From Odoribacter sp. (GTDB taxonomy: Bacteria; Bacteroidota; Bacteroidia; Bacteroidales; Muribaculaceae), in assembly GCA_023663145.1 (NCBI GenBank), contig JAMPHZ010000005.1:1-64000 (forward strand): DNA of 64,000 nt, read 5' to 3'. The notes below the pieces were generated by a model. That model saw nothing but the letters and a program-made list of their open reading frames with translations. It was not told the origin of the DNA and did no database searches. Every line of letters starts with the position of its first letter. Positions within the stretch are counted from its first letter, which is position 1. Made by a program: the position numbers and the translations under genes. Below are positions 53,703 through 63,973 of the stretch, one piece after another.

Positions 53703-56396
53703 ATGAAAGAATTAGCAACAGTATACAATCCTGCGGCCGTTGAAGACAAATGGTACGGCTATTGGATGGAGCATAAACTGTTTAGATCAGTTCCCGACGC
53801 TCGTGAACCATACACAATAGTAATTCCGCCTCCAAATGTCACAGGTGTGCTCCATATGGGGCATATGCTCAACAATACTATTCAGGATATTTTAGTGCGC
53901 CGTGCACGCATGGAAGGCAAGAATGCACTGTGGGTTCCGGGGACTGACCATGCTTCGATTTCAACCGAGACCAAAGTTATTGCGAAACTTGCATCGGAAG
54001 GCATCAAAAAAACGGACCTCTCACGTGAGGAGTTCCTTGAGCATGCCTGGGCATGGACCCGTAAGCACGGGGGCATAATTCTTGATCAGTTACGCAAGCT
54101 TGGCGCTTCATGTGATTGGGATAGAACAGCCTTTACAATGGATGAGCAACGTAACCGTAGTGTCACAAAGGTATTCTGTGATCTCTATGATAAAGGGCTT
54201 ATTTATCGAGGGCTACGCATGGTTAACTGGGATCCGAAGAACCTCACTGCCATTAGCGACGATGAGGTATTCTTCGAGCAGGAACAGTCAAAACTATATT
54301 ATCTTCGTTACTATCTTGCTCCCGGTGAAACAGCTCCTGCTCAAGCATCTGAAGGCGAGGTGATTCATGTTGATGAGAACGGGCGCCACTATGCTGTAGT
54401 CGCCACAACGCGACCTGAAACAATCATGGGTGATACGGCAATGTGTATAAATCCGAAAGATCCAAAGAATCGTTGGCTCAGCGGGAAACGCGTGATTGTG
54501 CCATTGGTTAACAGAGAGATTCCTGTTATTGAGGATAGATATGTCGACATCGAATTCGGAACAGGATGCCTTAAAGTTACTCCAGCCCATGATAAAAATG
54601 ACAATATGCTGGGCAAGGCGCATAACCTTGAAGTAATAGATATATTCAATGACGATGCCACTATTGCTCCTGTGGCAGGAATGTATGTTGGCATGGATCG
54701 CTTTGACTGCCGTCGTGCTATTGCCGAGGATCTGCAGGCCGCCGGTCTTATGGAAAAGGTCGAGGATTACACTAACAATGTGGGGTTGTCAGAGCGCACC
54801 AAGGTAGCAATCGAGCCCCGTCTGTCGCTGCAGTGGTTTGTGAAGATGGATCACTTTGCCAAGGAATCACTTGCTCCCGTGATGGATGATATTATAAAAT
54901 TTGTCCCTGAAAAATACAAGACTACCTACCGCAATTGGCTTGAGAATATTCAGGATTGGTGTATTTCACGTCAGCTATGGTGGGGACACAGGATCCCGGC
55001 CTACTATTATACCAATCCTATTACAGGAGAGGAATTGATTGCAGTAGCGGAAACACCAGAGTCCGCTCTTGATAAGGCCCGGCAGACTGAAGGGTGCTCA
55101 AAACTTACTTCCGCAGATTTGCGTCGTGATGAGGGCGCTCTTGACACATGGTTCTCATCATGGTTATGGCCTGTGACGTTGTTTGATGGTATAAACAATC
55201 CCGGAAATGAGGAGATTGACTATTACTACCCCACGGCAACACTGGTTACAGGTCCAGATATCATATTCTTTTGGGTGGCCCGTATGATTATGGCCGGGTA
55301 TGAATATGTAGGCAAAGAGCCATTTAAGAATGTTTATTTTACAGGTATCGTACGAGATAAGTTAGGCCGTAAGATGTCAAAATCACTCGGAAACTCTCCT
55401 GATCCTCTTGATCTCATCGCGACATATGGTGCCGACGGCGTGCGTATGGGCATGATGTTGGCCGCTCCGGCTGGCAATGACATCATGTTTGATGACCGTC
55501 TTTGTGAGCAAGGCCGTAATTTCTGTAATAAGATATGGAATGCTTTCCGCCTGTTGCAGGGATGGGAGATTGATGCCACATTGAAGCAACCGGCCACCGC
55601 GAGTCTTGCAGTGGCATGGATGCAGTCAAAACTGGATGCGGCCATTATGGAGGTGAATGACCTGATGGGCAAGTTCCGGCTCAACGAGGCGTTGATGACA
55701 ATTTACCGCCTGTTCTGGGACGAATTTTCGTCATGGTATCTTGAGATGGTGAAGCCCCCTTATGGACAGCCTGTAGATCAAGAGACAATGAATGCCACAC
55801 GTGTGTTCTTTGATTCACTGTTGCGTCTGCTGCATCCGTTTATGCCATTTATTACAGAGGAACTTTGGCAACACCTTGACACACGTGCCGACGGGGAGTC
55901 AATAATGTACGCGTCAATGCCGCAGCCGGGCAAGTGTGACGAAGCATTATTGTCCGAAATTGAACTGGCTAAGGAAATTGTCACGGGTATTCGTGCGGTG
56001 AGGGCAAAGAAAAATATACCGGCCCGTGAGGTGTTATCGCTCAATGTGCTTGGTGAGATTCCCACACGTATAAATGACTTGATAAAGAAACTTGCGAATA
56101 TCGACAATATAACCCTTAATGCGGCCAAAGATCCTGCTGCTGCCGGTTTCATGGTCAATACCCTTGAGTTCAATGTCCCTCTTGCCTCGGCCATTGATGT
56201 GGAGGCTGAGGTGGAACGTTTACAGAAAGAGATTACATATCTTGAAGGATTCAAAGCCTCAATTGAGAAGAAGCTTTCTAATGAGCGTTTTGTAAACAAT
56301 GCTCCTGCGCAGGTGGTTGAGGTTGAACGTAAGAAGCTTGCTGATACTGAGGCTAAGCTTGAGGCTAACCGTGCCACACTAAACGCTCTTAAATAA
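53703..56396 (+). CDS. valS: Valyl-tRNA synthetase
   Basis: Class I synthetase for Val with editing domain. 897 aa: HIGH-type [17 protein letters not shown] (about 42-58), editing-domain motifs [12 protein letters not shown] and [20 protein letters not shown] in [13 protein letters not shown], anticodon-binding domain, and a C-terminal coiled coil (about 825-895, [17 protein letters not shown]..) typical of ValRS. ATG at 53703. Monocistronic with a downstream terminator shared with the convergent GNAT gene. Confidence 0.98.
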   Translation: MKELATVYNPAAVEDKWYGYWMEHKLFRSVPDAREPYTIVIPPPNVTGVLHMGHMLNNTIQDILVRRARMEGKNALWVPGTDHASISTETKVIAKLASEGIKKTDLSREEFLEHAWAWTRKHGGIILDQLRKLGASCDWDRTAFTMDEQRNRSVTKVFCDLYDKGLIYRGLRMVNWDPKNLTAISDDEVFFEQEQSKLYYLRYYLAPGETAPAQASEGEVIHVDENGRHYAVVATTRPETIMGDTAMCINPKDPKNRWLSGKRVIVPLVNREIPVIEDRYVDIEFGTGCLKVTPAHDKNDNMLGKAHNLEVIDIFNDDATIAPVAGMYVGMDRFDCRRAIAEDLQAAGLMEKVEDYTNNVGLSERTKVAIEPRLSLQWFVKMDHFAKESLAPVMDDIIKFVPEKYKTTYRNWLENIQDWCISRQLWWGHRIPAYYYTNPITGEELIAVAETPESALDKARQTEGCSKLTSADLRRDEGALDTWFSSWLWPVTLFDGINNPGNEEIDYYYPTATLVTGPDIIFFWVARMIMAGYEYVGKEPFKNVYFTGIVRDKLGRKMSKSLGNSPDPLDLIATYGADGVRMGMMLAAPAGNDIMFDDRLCEQGRNFCNKIWNAFRLLQGWEIDATLKQPATASLAVAWMQSKLDAAIMEVNDLMGKFRLNEALMTIYRLFWDEFSSWYLEMVKPPYGQPVDQETMNATRVFFDSLLRLLHPFMPFITEELWQHLDTRADGESIMYASMPQPGKCDEALLSEIELAKEIVTGIRAVRAKKNIPAREVLSLNVLGEIPTRINDLIKKLANIDNITLNAAKDPAAAGFMVNTLEFNVPLASAIDVEAEVERLQKEITYLEGFKASIEKKLSNERFVNNAPAQVVEVERKKLADTEAKLEANRATLNALK

Positions 56397-56413
56397 CAAT
56401 AGATAAATCATAC

Positions 56414-56466
56414 GCTCCCCGGTTACATTTTTATATTATAATTATATATGTAGCCGGGGGCTTTTT
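56414..56466. terminator. Bidirectional terminator between valS and the GNAT gene
   Basis: GC-rich stem (56414-56427 with 56449-56461, one mismatch) and T-run on the plus side (56462-56466); the loop is AT-rich and long (~21 bases). Confidence 0.7.
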
Positions 56467-56917
56467 ATACTCTGTCTAATTTATCGTTAAGTATCATCAT
56501 GTTGCTGATTGGGCTGAAAGGCAGTTCAATCCCGGTTGGATGTCTTGCCGGATGTGACTCGAGAAATATTCGTGTGCAGTTCTTGCTCCGAGCCCGTTCA
56601 ATCAGCGATGAAACGATAAGATTATATACTTGATTGGAATTATCGGAATCAAGAGTATAAATATTAGTGATATAGGCGTTGCGGCCGGCAGGATTGTCAA
56701 TCGATGGCATTTCCCGTGAATAACATACGGCGCCGCATCCTACCGGTAGTCCATTGTCAATGGCAATATAGAAGTCATAGCATCCTGTATGTTCAAAATA
56801 TGCTTCACTGGCAGTGATAAATTCTTCAGGCGGTTCGCAGTCAAGCAATGCAGCGACGGCTCTGCGTCGCCATTCAAGTATACTGCGGAGGTCGTGGGTG
56901 AGGCGTAATTCTGTCAT
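56465..56917 (-). CDS. GNAT-family acetyltransferase
   Basis: 150 aa. N-terminal helices (LRLTHDLRSILEWRRRAV), then a beta strand YDFYIAIDNGLPVGCGAVCY, YITNIYTLDSDN and the CoA-binding-type stretch NQVYNLIVSSLIERARSKNCTRIFLE; substrate unknown. The Q/RxxGxG/A acetyl-CoA loop is not perfect, so it may be a divergent GNAT. Last gene of the minus-strand run from 62339. Confidence 0.75.
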   Translation of the reverse strand: MTELRLTHDLRSILEWRRRAVAALLDCEPPEEFITASEAYFEHTGCYDFYIAIDNGLPVGCGAVCYSREMPSIDNPAGRNAYITNIYTLDSDNSNQVYNLIVSSLIERARSKNCTRIFLESHPARHPTGIELPFSPISNMMILNDKLDRV

Positions 56918-56975
56918 TGTTGAGGATATTTATACAAAGTATAACTCCTCAGTCTGTTAATTTGTTCGCGATGAT

Positions 56976-57683
56976 CTATAGCCTGCCTTTATCAGAATAA
57001 GAATAAAAACCGCCATCGGTTATTATGAGGTGGTCAAGGACTTGCATGTCAAGCAACTTGGCCGCTTTGGAAATTCTGGAAGTGAGGTTGTCATCTTCGG
57101 TGCTTGGCATGAGATTGCCTGACGGATGATTGTGTAATAGGATTATTGAAGAGGCAAGATTGTCAAGAGCATGTTTCAGTATTATTTTAACGTCAACAAC
57201 AGTGGATGCGGTGCCTCCACGTGATATATTGACCTCTTTTATAACTTTGCCGGACCGCGAGAGATACATAGCCCAAAATTCTTCGTGTGGTAGTTTTTGC
57301 AGATGATGTTTCATTATGTCATATGCATCTGTAGAGGAAAGAACTTTCGGATCAGTTACCGTTCGGGCATCTGCCTCAGAACGGGCGCCTAATTCAAGGG
57401 CGGCCAACAGGGTCAGGGCTTTCGCTTTGCCAATGCCTTTGTATCGGTGCAAGAAGTCATTGACTGAAAGGCGTGCGACTTTGGATAGGTGACCATCAGA
57501 ATCGGCGAGTATCTCATTACTGAGTTGGATTACTGATTTCCCTTGTACCCCCGTTGAGAAGAGTATGGCCATTAGTTCGGTGTTGGTAAGCGATTTTATG
57601 CCGTGCTTTAGTGCTTTCTCGCGCGGGCGTTCTTCCTCAACCATGTCTTTGATCAGAAAGCGGTAGGCGTTTGATTCAGTCAT
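56976..57683 (-). CDS. radC: RadC-family (UPF0758) JAB/JAMM protein
   Basis: 235 aa. N-terminal helix-hairpin-helix-like region (HRYKGIGKAKALTLLAALELGAR) and a C-terminal MPN/JAMM motif LLHNHPSGN.MPSTED (His-x-His-Pro-x7-Ser-x2-Asp) as zinc-protease-type site. Historically named for E. coli radC, though a role in DNA repair has not held up; function unclear. Its start overlaps the upstream glycosyltransferase stop by 4 bases. Confidence 0.92.
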   Translation of the reverse strand: MTESNAYRFLIKDMVEEERPREKALKHGIKSLTNTELMAILFSTGVQGKSVIQLSNEILADSDGHLSKVARLSVNDFLHRYKGIGKAKALTLLAALELGARSEADARTVTDPKVLSSTDAYDIMKHHLQKLPHEEFWAMYLSRSGKVIKEVNISRGGTASTVVDVKIILKHALDNLASSIILLHNHPSGNLMPSTEDDNLTSRISKAAKLLDMQVLDHLIITDGGFYSYSDKGRL

Positions 57684-58675
57684 TTTCCTTTACGTATCAT
57701 GATTTCCTCGTTAATATCCCTGCCTCGGCCAAGCAGTATCTTTTCAATAAAGGCCTTCAGGAATCCAAATCCATATCCGCACAGTTGAATCGCAGCTGCC
57801 GGTATAGCCATAGTGGCGATCTTGAGATTATGGGTTGCGATACAAGCTCCGGCAAATACGGCAACAAAATATAGTCCCGGTACAGCAAACCACCAGGGAT
57901 TGCTGAAAATACCAAGTAGAATCAACCCTATGCAGCCCAATACAAATACTGCGGGTAGCAGGTGTACAACTTTGAGTGAGCCCGGGTACAATAAGTGCAG
58001 TGTGATGCGAGACATGCCGAAAACGTATACCTGGCGAAAAAATTTTTTGAAATTAACACGCCGTTTGTGCCACACAGGGTTGGATATCAGTCCTATGGAG
58101 AAGCCGGCATTGCGTATGCGTGTGCTCATGTCAATATCTTCGGAGAACATTTCTCTGAATCCCCCTACCCGTTCATATACGATGCGCGAGAACCCCATGT
58201 TGAATGTCCGGGGGACAAATTTTTCAAGGCTGATCTTGCCACCGCGTATGCCACCGGTGGTTAGAAATGAAGTCATGGAATAATTTATGGCTTTCTGTGT
58301 GTCGCTGAATGATGAGTGTGCGGCATCCGGCCCTCCGAAACAATCAAGGGCATTTTCTTTAAGAGACTTGTCAAGCTTTGCAAAGTAATGCGGTGGTATC
58401 ACACAGTCAGAATCAAAAAATACGAAATAATCACCGTCAGCATGCTCAATACCATAATTGCGGGCAATGGATCTGCCTTCATTGTCTTTGAAATAATACT
58501 TTACGTCAAGTCCTTTATCCGCAGCGTGTTCGACTTGTTCACGGCAGGGTATTGTCGAGCCATCCTCTACTATTATAACCTCAAAATTACGTGATGTCTG
58601 TTTAAGAAGACTGTCAAGTAATTCATTAATTTCGTCAGGACGGTTGTAAACCGGTATGATCACTGAAAATTTCAT
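57680..58675 (-). CDS. Family 2 glycosyltransferase with membrane C-terminus
   Basis: 331 aa. GT-A start FSVIIPVYNRPDEINELLDSLL, VIIVEDGST, DSDCVIPP (DxD-type), GGPDA and SEDIDMSTR as acceptor-base region; two to three hydrophobic segments in the C-terminal ~90 residues (about 225-310) suggest an inner-membrane anchored enzyme acting on lipid-linked or surface polysaccharide. Overlaps nspC (4 bases) and radC. Donor and acceptor unknown. Confidence 0.9.
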   Translation of the reverse strand: MKFSVIIPVYNRPDEINELLDSLLKQTSRNFEVIIVEDGSTIPCREQVEHAADKGLDVKYYFKDNEGRSIARNYGIEHADGDYFVFFDSDCVIPPHYFAKLDKSLKENALDCFGGPDAAHSSFSDTQKAINYSMTSFLTTGGIRGGKISLEKFVPRTFNMGFSRIVYERVGGFREMFSEDIDMSTRIRNAGFSIGLISNPVWHKRRVNFKKFFRQVYVFGMSRITLHLLYPGSLKVVHLLPAVFVLGCIGLILLGIFSNPWWFAVPGLYFVAVFAGACIATHNLKIATMAIPAAAIQLCGYGFGFLKAFIEKILLGRGRDINEEIMIRKGK

Positions 58676-59829
58676 GACATCCGTGTTTTATAGTCATTAT
58701 AACCGAATTGGCGTAGTAATTTAGGCTCTCCATTTGATTTGACGAGCCAGATGGAAGGATGGTCAATGCCATTGAACATCGTCGTTTTCACGGTAGTATA
58801 GTGATTCATGTCTTCGAGTGTAAGTCTTACTCCGCGTTGCAAGGGTTTCTCAAAACTCCAATCCCCTTTGAAATCGCCACTCAGACAAGAGTTTCCTCCC
58901 AGGCGGTAGGTATGCTTACCATCTACAGGTTCAAGTCCAAGGCTTTCTGAAATGGCCGGTTTGTAAGGCATTTCGAGTGTGTCAGGCATATGACAGGCGA
59001 AGGATGCATCGATTATTGCTGTAGATATTCCGTCGTTAGTCACAATATCCACTACAGTGGTTATAAGGTCTCCTGTACGCCATGTAAACGCGCTACCGGG
59101 TTCCAGTATCACTTTCAGCCATGGATAACGTTTCCTGAAATTACTTAGTAGTTCTATGAGGTGGTTGCGGTCATAGCCTTCACGTGTCATGAGATGTCCT
59201 CCTCCCATATTCACCCATTTGAGTTGCGTGAGCAGATGCCCGAACTGCTTCTCGAATGCTTCAAGCACTTTTGCAAGATCATAGCTCGATGATTCACAAA
59301 GTGCATGAAAATGAAGCCCTTCTATGCCTGATGGCAATCCGGATGTAAGGTCTGATGCAGAGACTCCGAATCTTGAACCCGGCATGGCCGGATTATAGAT
59401 GTCGGTCTCGATTACCGAGCAGTGTGGATTTACTCGAAGGCCGGGTGATACCGTATGATCTGGATTGGCTGTATTATATGTTTTGATACGATTTTCGAAC
59501 GAGTGCCACTGATCAATTGAATTGAATGTTATGTGCGAGCTACCGTCAAGATATTCATTTATTGACGAGTCTGTGTATGCCGGGCAGTAGGAATGAACGC
59601 GACATCCCAACTCCTCGCGCCCGAGTCGCAACTCATTGAGTGAGCTTGCTGTGCACTTACGCCCGTATTCACGGAAGATATCAAATGTGCGCCATAGGGC
59701 ATTAGCTTTGAAAGCCATGATTATCTCAACACCGGCCTGGCGCTCAACTTCGGTGATTATGTCAAGATTGTGCCGCAGCCGGTTTTCATATATTATAAAG
59801 GCAGGGGTAGGTATGTCGTTGACGTTCAT
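58672..59829 (-). CDS. nspC: Carboxynorspermidine decarboxylase
   Basis: PLP enzyme making norspermidine or spermidine in the carboxyspermidine route used by Bacteroidota. 385 aa, fold type III (alanine racemase-like): PLP Lys in EIIMAFKANAL (near residue 42), ALCESSSYD, NMGGGHL, ILEPGSAF and the second-half catalytic GGNSCLSGD. The carboxynorspermidine dehydrogenase partner is not in this window. Follows the helicase gene by 27 bases. Confidence 0.94.
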   Translation of the reverse strand: MNVNDIPTPAFIIYENRLRHNLDIITEVERQAGVEIIMAFKANALWRTFDIFREYGRKCTASSLNELRLGREELGCRVHSYCPAYTDSSINEYLDGSSHITFNSIDQWHSFENRIKTYNTANPDHTVSPGLRVNPHCSVIETDIYNPAMPGSRFGVSASDLTSGLPSGIEGLHFHALCESSSYDLAKVLEAFEKQFGHLLTQLKWVNMGGGHLMTREGYDRNHLIELLSNFRKRYPWLKVILEPGSAFTWRTGDLITTVVDIVTNDGISTAIIDASFACHMPDTLEMPYKPAISESLGLEPVDGKHTYRLGGNSCLSGDFKGDWSFEKPLQRGVRLTLEDMNHYTTVKTTMFNGIDHPSIWLVKSNGEPKLLRQFGYNDYKTRMS

Positions 59830-59856
59830 TATGGTCAGCTTGAATATTTGAAATAC

Positions 59857-62160
59857 TTATATGATTTTGAAATGGGCGTATTTGAGCAGTAGTTTTCTCA
59901 GCCCGGCATTATCGAATTGCACGGAAAGAGTTGTGCCTATTGATGATGTCTCTACCGAAACGATTGTTCCATTGCCGAATTTAGGATGAGCGATCTTCAT
60001 CCCATCCATCACTTCATCTGAAGCGTGCAGTCTGAATTCAGACGTGTCAGTTGTAGTTGGCTGCGCTATCGGCCCGGTTGGTTTTGAGAGGCTTGGCGAT
60101 AGAGGTTTCGGGGCGGTCATTAACGGTCTTACTTCTCGGTCGTGACGTGTGAATGCTGTGGCATATTTCTCCCGCTCGGCTCCGTAACTGTATTTTATAT
60201 ATTTGGATTCTATGTCACTCAGGAAGCGTGAGGGGCGGCATATCATGGTCTGGCCATTGAGGTATCTTGAACTTGCATATGTAAGCATGCAGAATTTCTT
60301 TGCCCTTGTTATGGCGACATAGAATAGACGGCGTTCCTCTTCTATCGACTCAGTGGAGTCATGGCTCATTAATGACGGCAGGAGGTCCTCTTCCACCCCA
60401 ACTACAAAAACATTGGCAAACTCAAGGCCCTTAGCTGCATGTATTGTCATAAGGGTGACGTAGTCGGCGGTCTCATCGGCATTATCTTCATCTTGGTCAG
60501 TGGCAAGAGATACATCTGCAAGGAAATCGGCCATGTATACACGGTCATCAGCGCCTTCCTCGATCCTGTCTTCCACGAAACTATGGGTGCCATTGATAAG
60601 TTCTTCGATGTTCTCTCGTTTAGTTATATTTTCAGGTGTCGTGTCAGAAATATACATCGCCAGCAAACCGGTGTCATGTATGACCTTGTTGGCAAGATCC
60701 TCGGCATTCATTCCTGATTGTGATGATACGATAAAACTGTCAATCAACCTGGCGAACCGTTCCAGTTTGTTTTTTGTTCCGGCATTTATATCAAGATTGT
60801 AGGCCTCCGGATTTTTCAGTACATCCCATAAACTTACCTGTTCCCGCATCGCAGCCGCAGTCAGTTTCTCAAGGGTCGTTTTACCGATACCGCGTGCCGG
60901 TACATTGATAACTCTGCGCAGGGCTTCATCGTCGCGTGGATTCACGGCAAGCCTGAAGTAACTGATTGCGTCTTTCACCTCCTTGCGTTGGTAGAAAGCT
61001 TGGCCGCCGTAGATGCGATATGCGATATTGCGGCGGCGCAGCGATTCCTCAAGTACTCGTGATTGTGCGTTTGTGCGGTAAAGGATCGCAAATTCGTTCA
61101 GTGGGTCACCGGTATATGTGCGTCGTGCCACGATCGCAGATGCTACCAATCCGGCCTCATCATAGTCGCTGTGTCCTTTCTGAACCTCTATGCGGTCGCC
61201 TTCATCGCCAAGCGAGAATACTTCTTTATGGATTCGGTTGTTGTTATGTTCTATAAGGCTGTTGGCTGCACCTATGATGTTACGTGTGGACCGGTAGTTT
61301 TGTTCGAGTTTGAATTGCCGCAGGTTAGGAAATGTACGCTCAAGTTCAAGTATATTTCGTATATTGGCTCCGCGGAACGAATAAATGCTTTGGGCATCAT
61401 CGCCCACTACGCAGATGTTGCCGGCCGGAAGAGCCAACTGCGACATTATCATGTTTTGGGCAAAGTTGGTGTCCTGATATTCGTCAACAAGGAAATATTT
61501 GAAAAACTCGCGGTAATGACCGAGAACTTCCGGATGATCCCGGAAAAGTACTGCCGTGTAATACAACAGATCATCAAAGTCCATGGCGTCGGCCAACCGG
61601 CAACGGGTCATATATATTTTGTATATCCGTGCCGTCTCCCCACGGCGGCTGCGACGGTCAGATTCCATCAGTTGCCTGTCTGCGGAATAATCATCGGGGG
61701 ATATCAATGCATTTTTTGCCCACGATATGGCATTTTGTATTGTTGCCGGTTTATAAATTTTCTCATCAAGATCAAGATCGCGTATGATTGTCTTTATCAG
61801 AGATCTCGAATCTGATGTATCGTAAATTGTGTAATTATGGGTATAGCCGATTTTATCAAAATTCTGGCGAAGGATACGTGAGAAAATGCTGTGGAATGTC
61901 CCCATCCACAACCGGCGTGCCACTGTTGTCCCGGCAATACTTTCTATACGCTCACGCATCTCACGTGCAGCCTTGTTTGTGAATGTCAGAGCCATTATGC
62001 GCCCGGGCTCGTAACCTCGTGCGAGCAGATGTACTATTTTGTATGTGAGCACACGGGTCTTGCCGGATCCTGCACCGGCTATGACGAGCTGCGGGCCACC
62101 TATATATTCTACAGCTTCGCGTTGTTGGTCATTGAGTTGCAGCAGGTATTCAGCTGTCAT
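59857..62160 (-). CDS. UvrD/PcrA-type ATP-dependent DNA helicase
   Basis: 767 aa superfamily 1A 3'-5' helicase. Motif I IAGAGSGKTRVLTYK, motif Ia LTFTNKAAREM, motif II FLVDEYQDTN, motif III VVGDDAQSIYSFRGA, motif IV QNYRST, motif V TIHAAKGLE, motif VI VAITRAKK; a C-terminal Tudor-like module (MKIAHPKFGNGTIVSV) typical of PcrA/UvrD that contacts RNA polymerase. Probably nucleotide-excision and replication-fork repair. Coupled by ATGA to the DUF4250 gene upstream. Confidence 0.95.
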   Translation of the reverse strand: MTAEYLLQLNDQQREAVEYIGGPQLVIAGAGSGKTRVLTYKIVHLLARGYEPGRIMALTFTNKAAREMRERIESIAGTTVARRLWMGTFHSIFSRILRQNFDKIGYTHNYTIYDTSDSRSLIKTIIRDLDLDEKIYKPATIQNAISWAKNALISPDDYSADRQLMESDRRSRRGETARIYKIYMTRCRLADAMDFDDLLYYTAVLFRDHPEVLGHYREFFKYFLVDEYQDTNFAQNMIMSQLALPAGNICVVGDDAQSIYSFRGANIRNILELERTFPNLRQFKLEQNYRSTRNIIGAANSLIEHNNNRIHKEVFSLGDEGDRIEVQKGHSDYDEAGLVASAIVARRTYTGDPLNEFAILYRTNAQSRVLEESLRRRNIAYRIYGGQAFYQRKEVKDAISYFRLAVNPRDDEALRRVINVPARGIGKTTLEKLTAAAMREQVSLWDVLKNPEAYNLDINAGTKNKLERFARLIDSFIVSSQSGMNAEDLANKVIHDTGLLAMYISDTTPENITKRENIEELINGTHSFVEDRIEEGADDRVYMADFLADVSLATDQDEDNADETADYVTLMTIHAAKGLEFANVFVVGVEEDLLPSLMSHDSTESIEEERRLFYVAITRAKKFCMLTYASSRYLNGQTMICRPSRFLSDIESKYIKYSYGAEREKYATAFTRHDREVRPLMTAPKPLSPSLSKPTGPIAQPTTTDTSEFRLHASDEVMDGMKIAHPKFGNGTIVSVETSSIGTTLSVQFDNAGLRKLLLKYAHFKII

Positions 62161-62339
62161 GCAAATCTGTTTGATTCCGGTAAATATTCAAAGCCCGACG
62201 TGCTGAGTTTCTGCTGAAGCTCGTCGCAGTCAATGCCGAGGTCCTCGCATAACTCAGCGAGAGATGTATAATGATCGCGTAACTTCATGTTAATGAAGCT
62301 TAACAGCATGTATGGATCCTGTGGAATAAATTCACTCAT
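62157..62339 (-). CDS. DUF4250 family protein
   Basis: 60 aa from the ATG at 62339; the open frame continues to 62372, but a -7 box lies at 62370-62377, so the later start is right. Sequence IPQDPYMLLSFINMKLRDHYTSLAELCEDLGIDCDELQQKL fits DUF4250, a small helical family of unknown function. First gene of the long minus-strand unit; overlaps the helicase gene by 4 bases. Confidence 0.85.
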   Translation of the reverse strand: MSEFIPQDPYMLLSFINMKLRDHYTSLAELCEDLGIDCDELQQKLSTSGFEYLPESNRFA

Positions 62340-62369
62340 GATAGTGGTGATATGTATTGATATATAATG

Positions 62370-62377
62370 CAAAGTTA
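62370..62377 (-). promoter_or_regulatory. -7 element of the DUF4250-uvrD-nspC unit
   Basis: TAACTTTG on the minus strand, 31 bases before the ATG at 62339; the -33 region has no clear TTG. Confidence 0.6.
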
Positions 62378-62431
62378 AGCAAAAAATCCATTTTTTAGAA
62401 GTGATGGATTATATAATTCAGTTAAATTGTC

Positions 62432-62439
62432 TACCTTTG
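62432..62439 (+). promoter_or_regulatory. -7 element of the Wzi-like gene
   Basis: TACCTTTG eight bases before the ATG at 62447, an unusually short leader, and no clear -33 TTG. Confidence 0.5.
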
Positions 62440-62446
62440 CAGTAAT

Positions 62447-63970
62447 ATGAAAAGATTATCTGCTATATTTTTTTCAGCTATTGCTGTTGCAGCTATGTCA
62501 GCTCAAAGCACGGTTGACTATGCGGCTACGGTAATGGGCCAAGCATCAACGGGCGATTTCGCTCCATACTTCATTGGCTCGCTTAATGGAGGTCGTACGG
62601 CGCGGAAGTCATCGGGATTGCTTGACCTTGAGGCGTCAATTGATTTTGACCTTAACAAACGATTCAGTTGGGGTGCCGGGGTGGAGATCATGACCGGTTA
62701 CCAGTCTGGTGCGCGTTATGACCGGTGGAACTCAGATCAGCAGTCATGGTCTACTGTTATAAATAAGCCGTCGGTAATATGGATTCAGCAGCTATATGGC
62801 GAGGTGAAGTTCCGAGGTGTATTTTTACGTGTCGGCCAGAAGTCTCACAGCTCTGAGCTCCTTGATGAAAGCCTTAGTTCCGGTGATTTGGTGCGGAGTT
62901 GCAATGCGCGCCCGATTCCCGGTGCCGAGATTGGATTTGTTGATTTCCAAGATATTCCATTCACCAATGGTTGGGTTCAGATACAGGGTATGATAGAATA
63001 TGGTCGTATGACAGATGATGGTTTCACGCACGATCAGTTCAACTATTTCAACTCGGTTCTGACATCCGATTTATGGTATACATATAAGCGTTGTTATTTT
63101 CGGACCAATCCCTTTCAGCCTTTCAGTGTTACGTTGGGTATGCAGGCTGCCGGTAATTTTGCAGGTTCAACCCGTAAATATGCTCAGGGTGTAATGTATT
63201 CCCAGGAGGATAGAGGCTTCCGAATAAAAGACGTCTTCAGGATGTTTTTCCCAATTCAGGGAGATACTTCCGATGGATATTATGAAGGCAGTTCTTTAGG
63301 CTCATGGGATTTTAAAGCGCGCTACCGATTTAATAACGGTCATGAACTGTCATTCGCTTTTGAATGGCCCTGGGAAGACGGATCCGGCATAGGCCGTCGA
63401 AATGGTTGGGACGGTTTATGGGGGCTGTATTATAAAGCTCCAGGTAGAGGATTTATAGATGGTGCAGCCATAGAATATCTTGATTTTACTAACCAAAGTG
63501 GTCCAATCCATTGGGCACCCGGTGATTTTCCGGGTTCTTCAAATACGGCTGAAGCTACCGGTGGCGACGATTATTATAATAACGAGGCTTATGGAGCATA
63601 TGCCAATTACGGCATGTCTATCGGTACTCCTTTCATCATATCACCGCTTTATAACTCAACCGGCTATCCAATGATGGCGCATAACCGTGCGCGAGGTATT
63701 CATGTGGCCGTAGCAGGCAGTATCGGATTAGAAGTCCGTTATAAAGTGAAATATAGTTGGCAGGAGGCCTGGGGTACCGGTCGCATTCCCGCATCATATG
63801 CCAAGGTGTCAAACTGTATGATGATACAGGCTTCATGGAATGCGGCCCGGGTGCTTGACGGGCTTAGCATTGATGGCCGCCTTGCATTGGACACCGGTTC
63901 TTTGCGCGGAAACAATTTCGGCGTACTCGTAGGTGTGACATATTCAGGTGATTTTTCTTTAAAAAAATGA
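62447..63970 (+). CDS. Capsule assembly Wzi-family outer-membrane protein
   Basis: 507 aa with signal peptide (MKRLSAIFFSAIAVAAMSAQ). Beta-barrel-like alternation throughout, with family features VGQKSHSSELLDESLSSGDLVRS.NARPIPGAEIGF and WNAARVLDGLSIDGRLALDTG. Wzi-type proteins bind capsular polysaccharide at the cell surface. No capsule genes lie in this window, so the link to a polysaccharide is by family only. The next frame starts four bases after the stop. Confidence 0.9.
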   Translation: MKRLSAIFFSAIAVAAMSAQSTVDYAATVMGQASTGDFAPYFIGSLNGGRTARKSSGLLDLEASIDFDLNKRFSWGAGVEIMTGYQSGARYDRWNSDQQSWSTVINKPSVIWIQQLYGEVKFRGVFLRVGQKSHSSELLDESLSSGDLVRSCNARPIPGAEIGFVDFQDIPFTNGWVQIQGMIEYGRMTDDGFTHDQFNYFNSVLTSDLWYTYKRCYFRTNPFQPFSVTLGMQAAGNFAGSTRKYAQGVMYSQEDRGFRIKDVFRMFFPIQGDTSDGYYEGSSLGSWDFKARYRFNNGHELSFAFEWPWEDGSGIGRRNGWDGLWGLYYKAPGRGFIDGAAIEYLDFTNQSGPIHWAPGDFPGSSNTAEATGGDDYYNNEAYGAYANYGMSIGTPFIISPLYNSTGYPMMAHNRARGIHVAVAGSIGLEVRYKVKYSWQEAWGTGRIPASYAKVSNCMMIQASWNAARVLDGLSIDGRLALDTGSLRGNNFGVLVGVTYSGDFSLKK

Positions 63971-63973
63971 AAA

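Noticed and set aside
61063..61815. 250-codon plus-strand frame opposite the UvrD-like helicase
   Set aside because: Shadow of a strongly conserved helicase gene; the product resembles no protein family.
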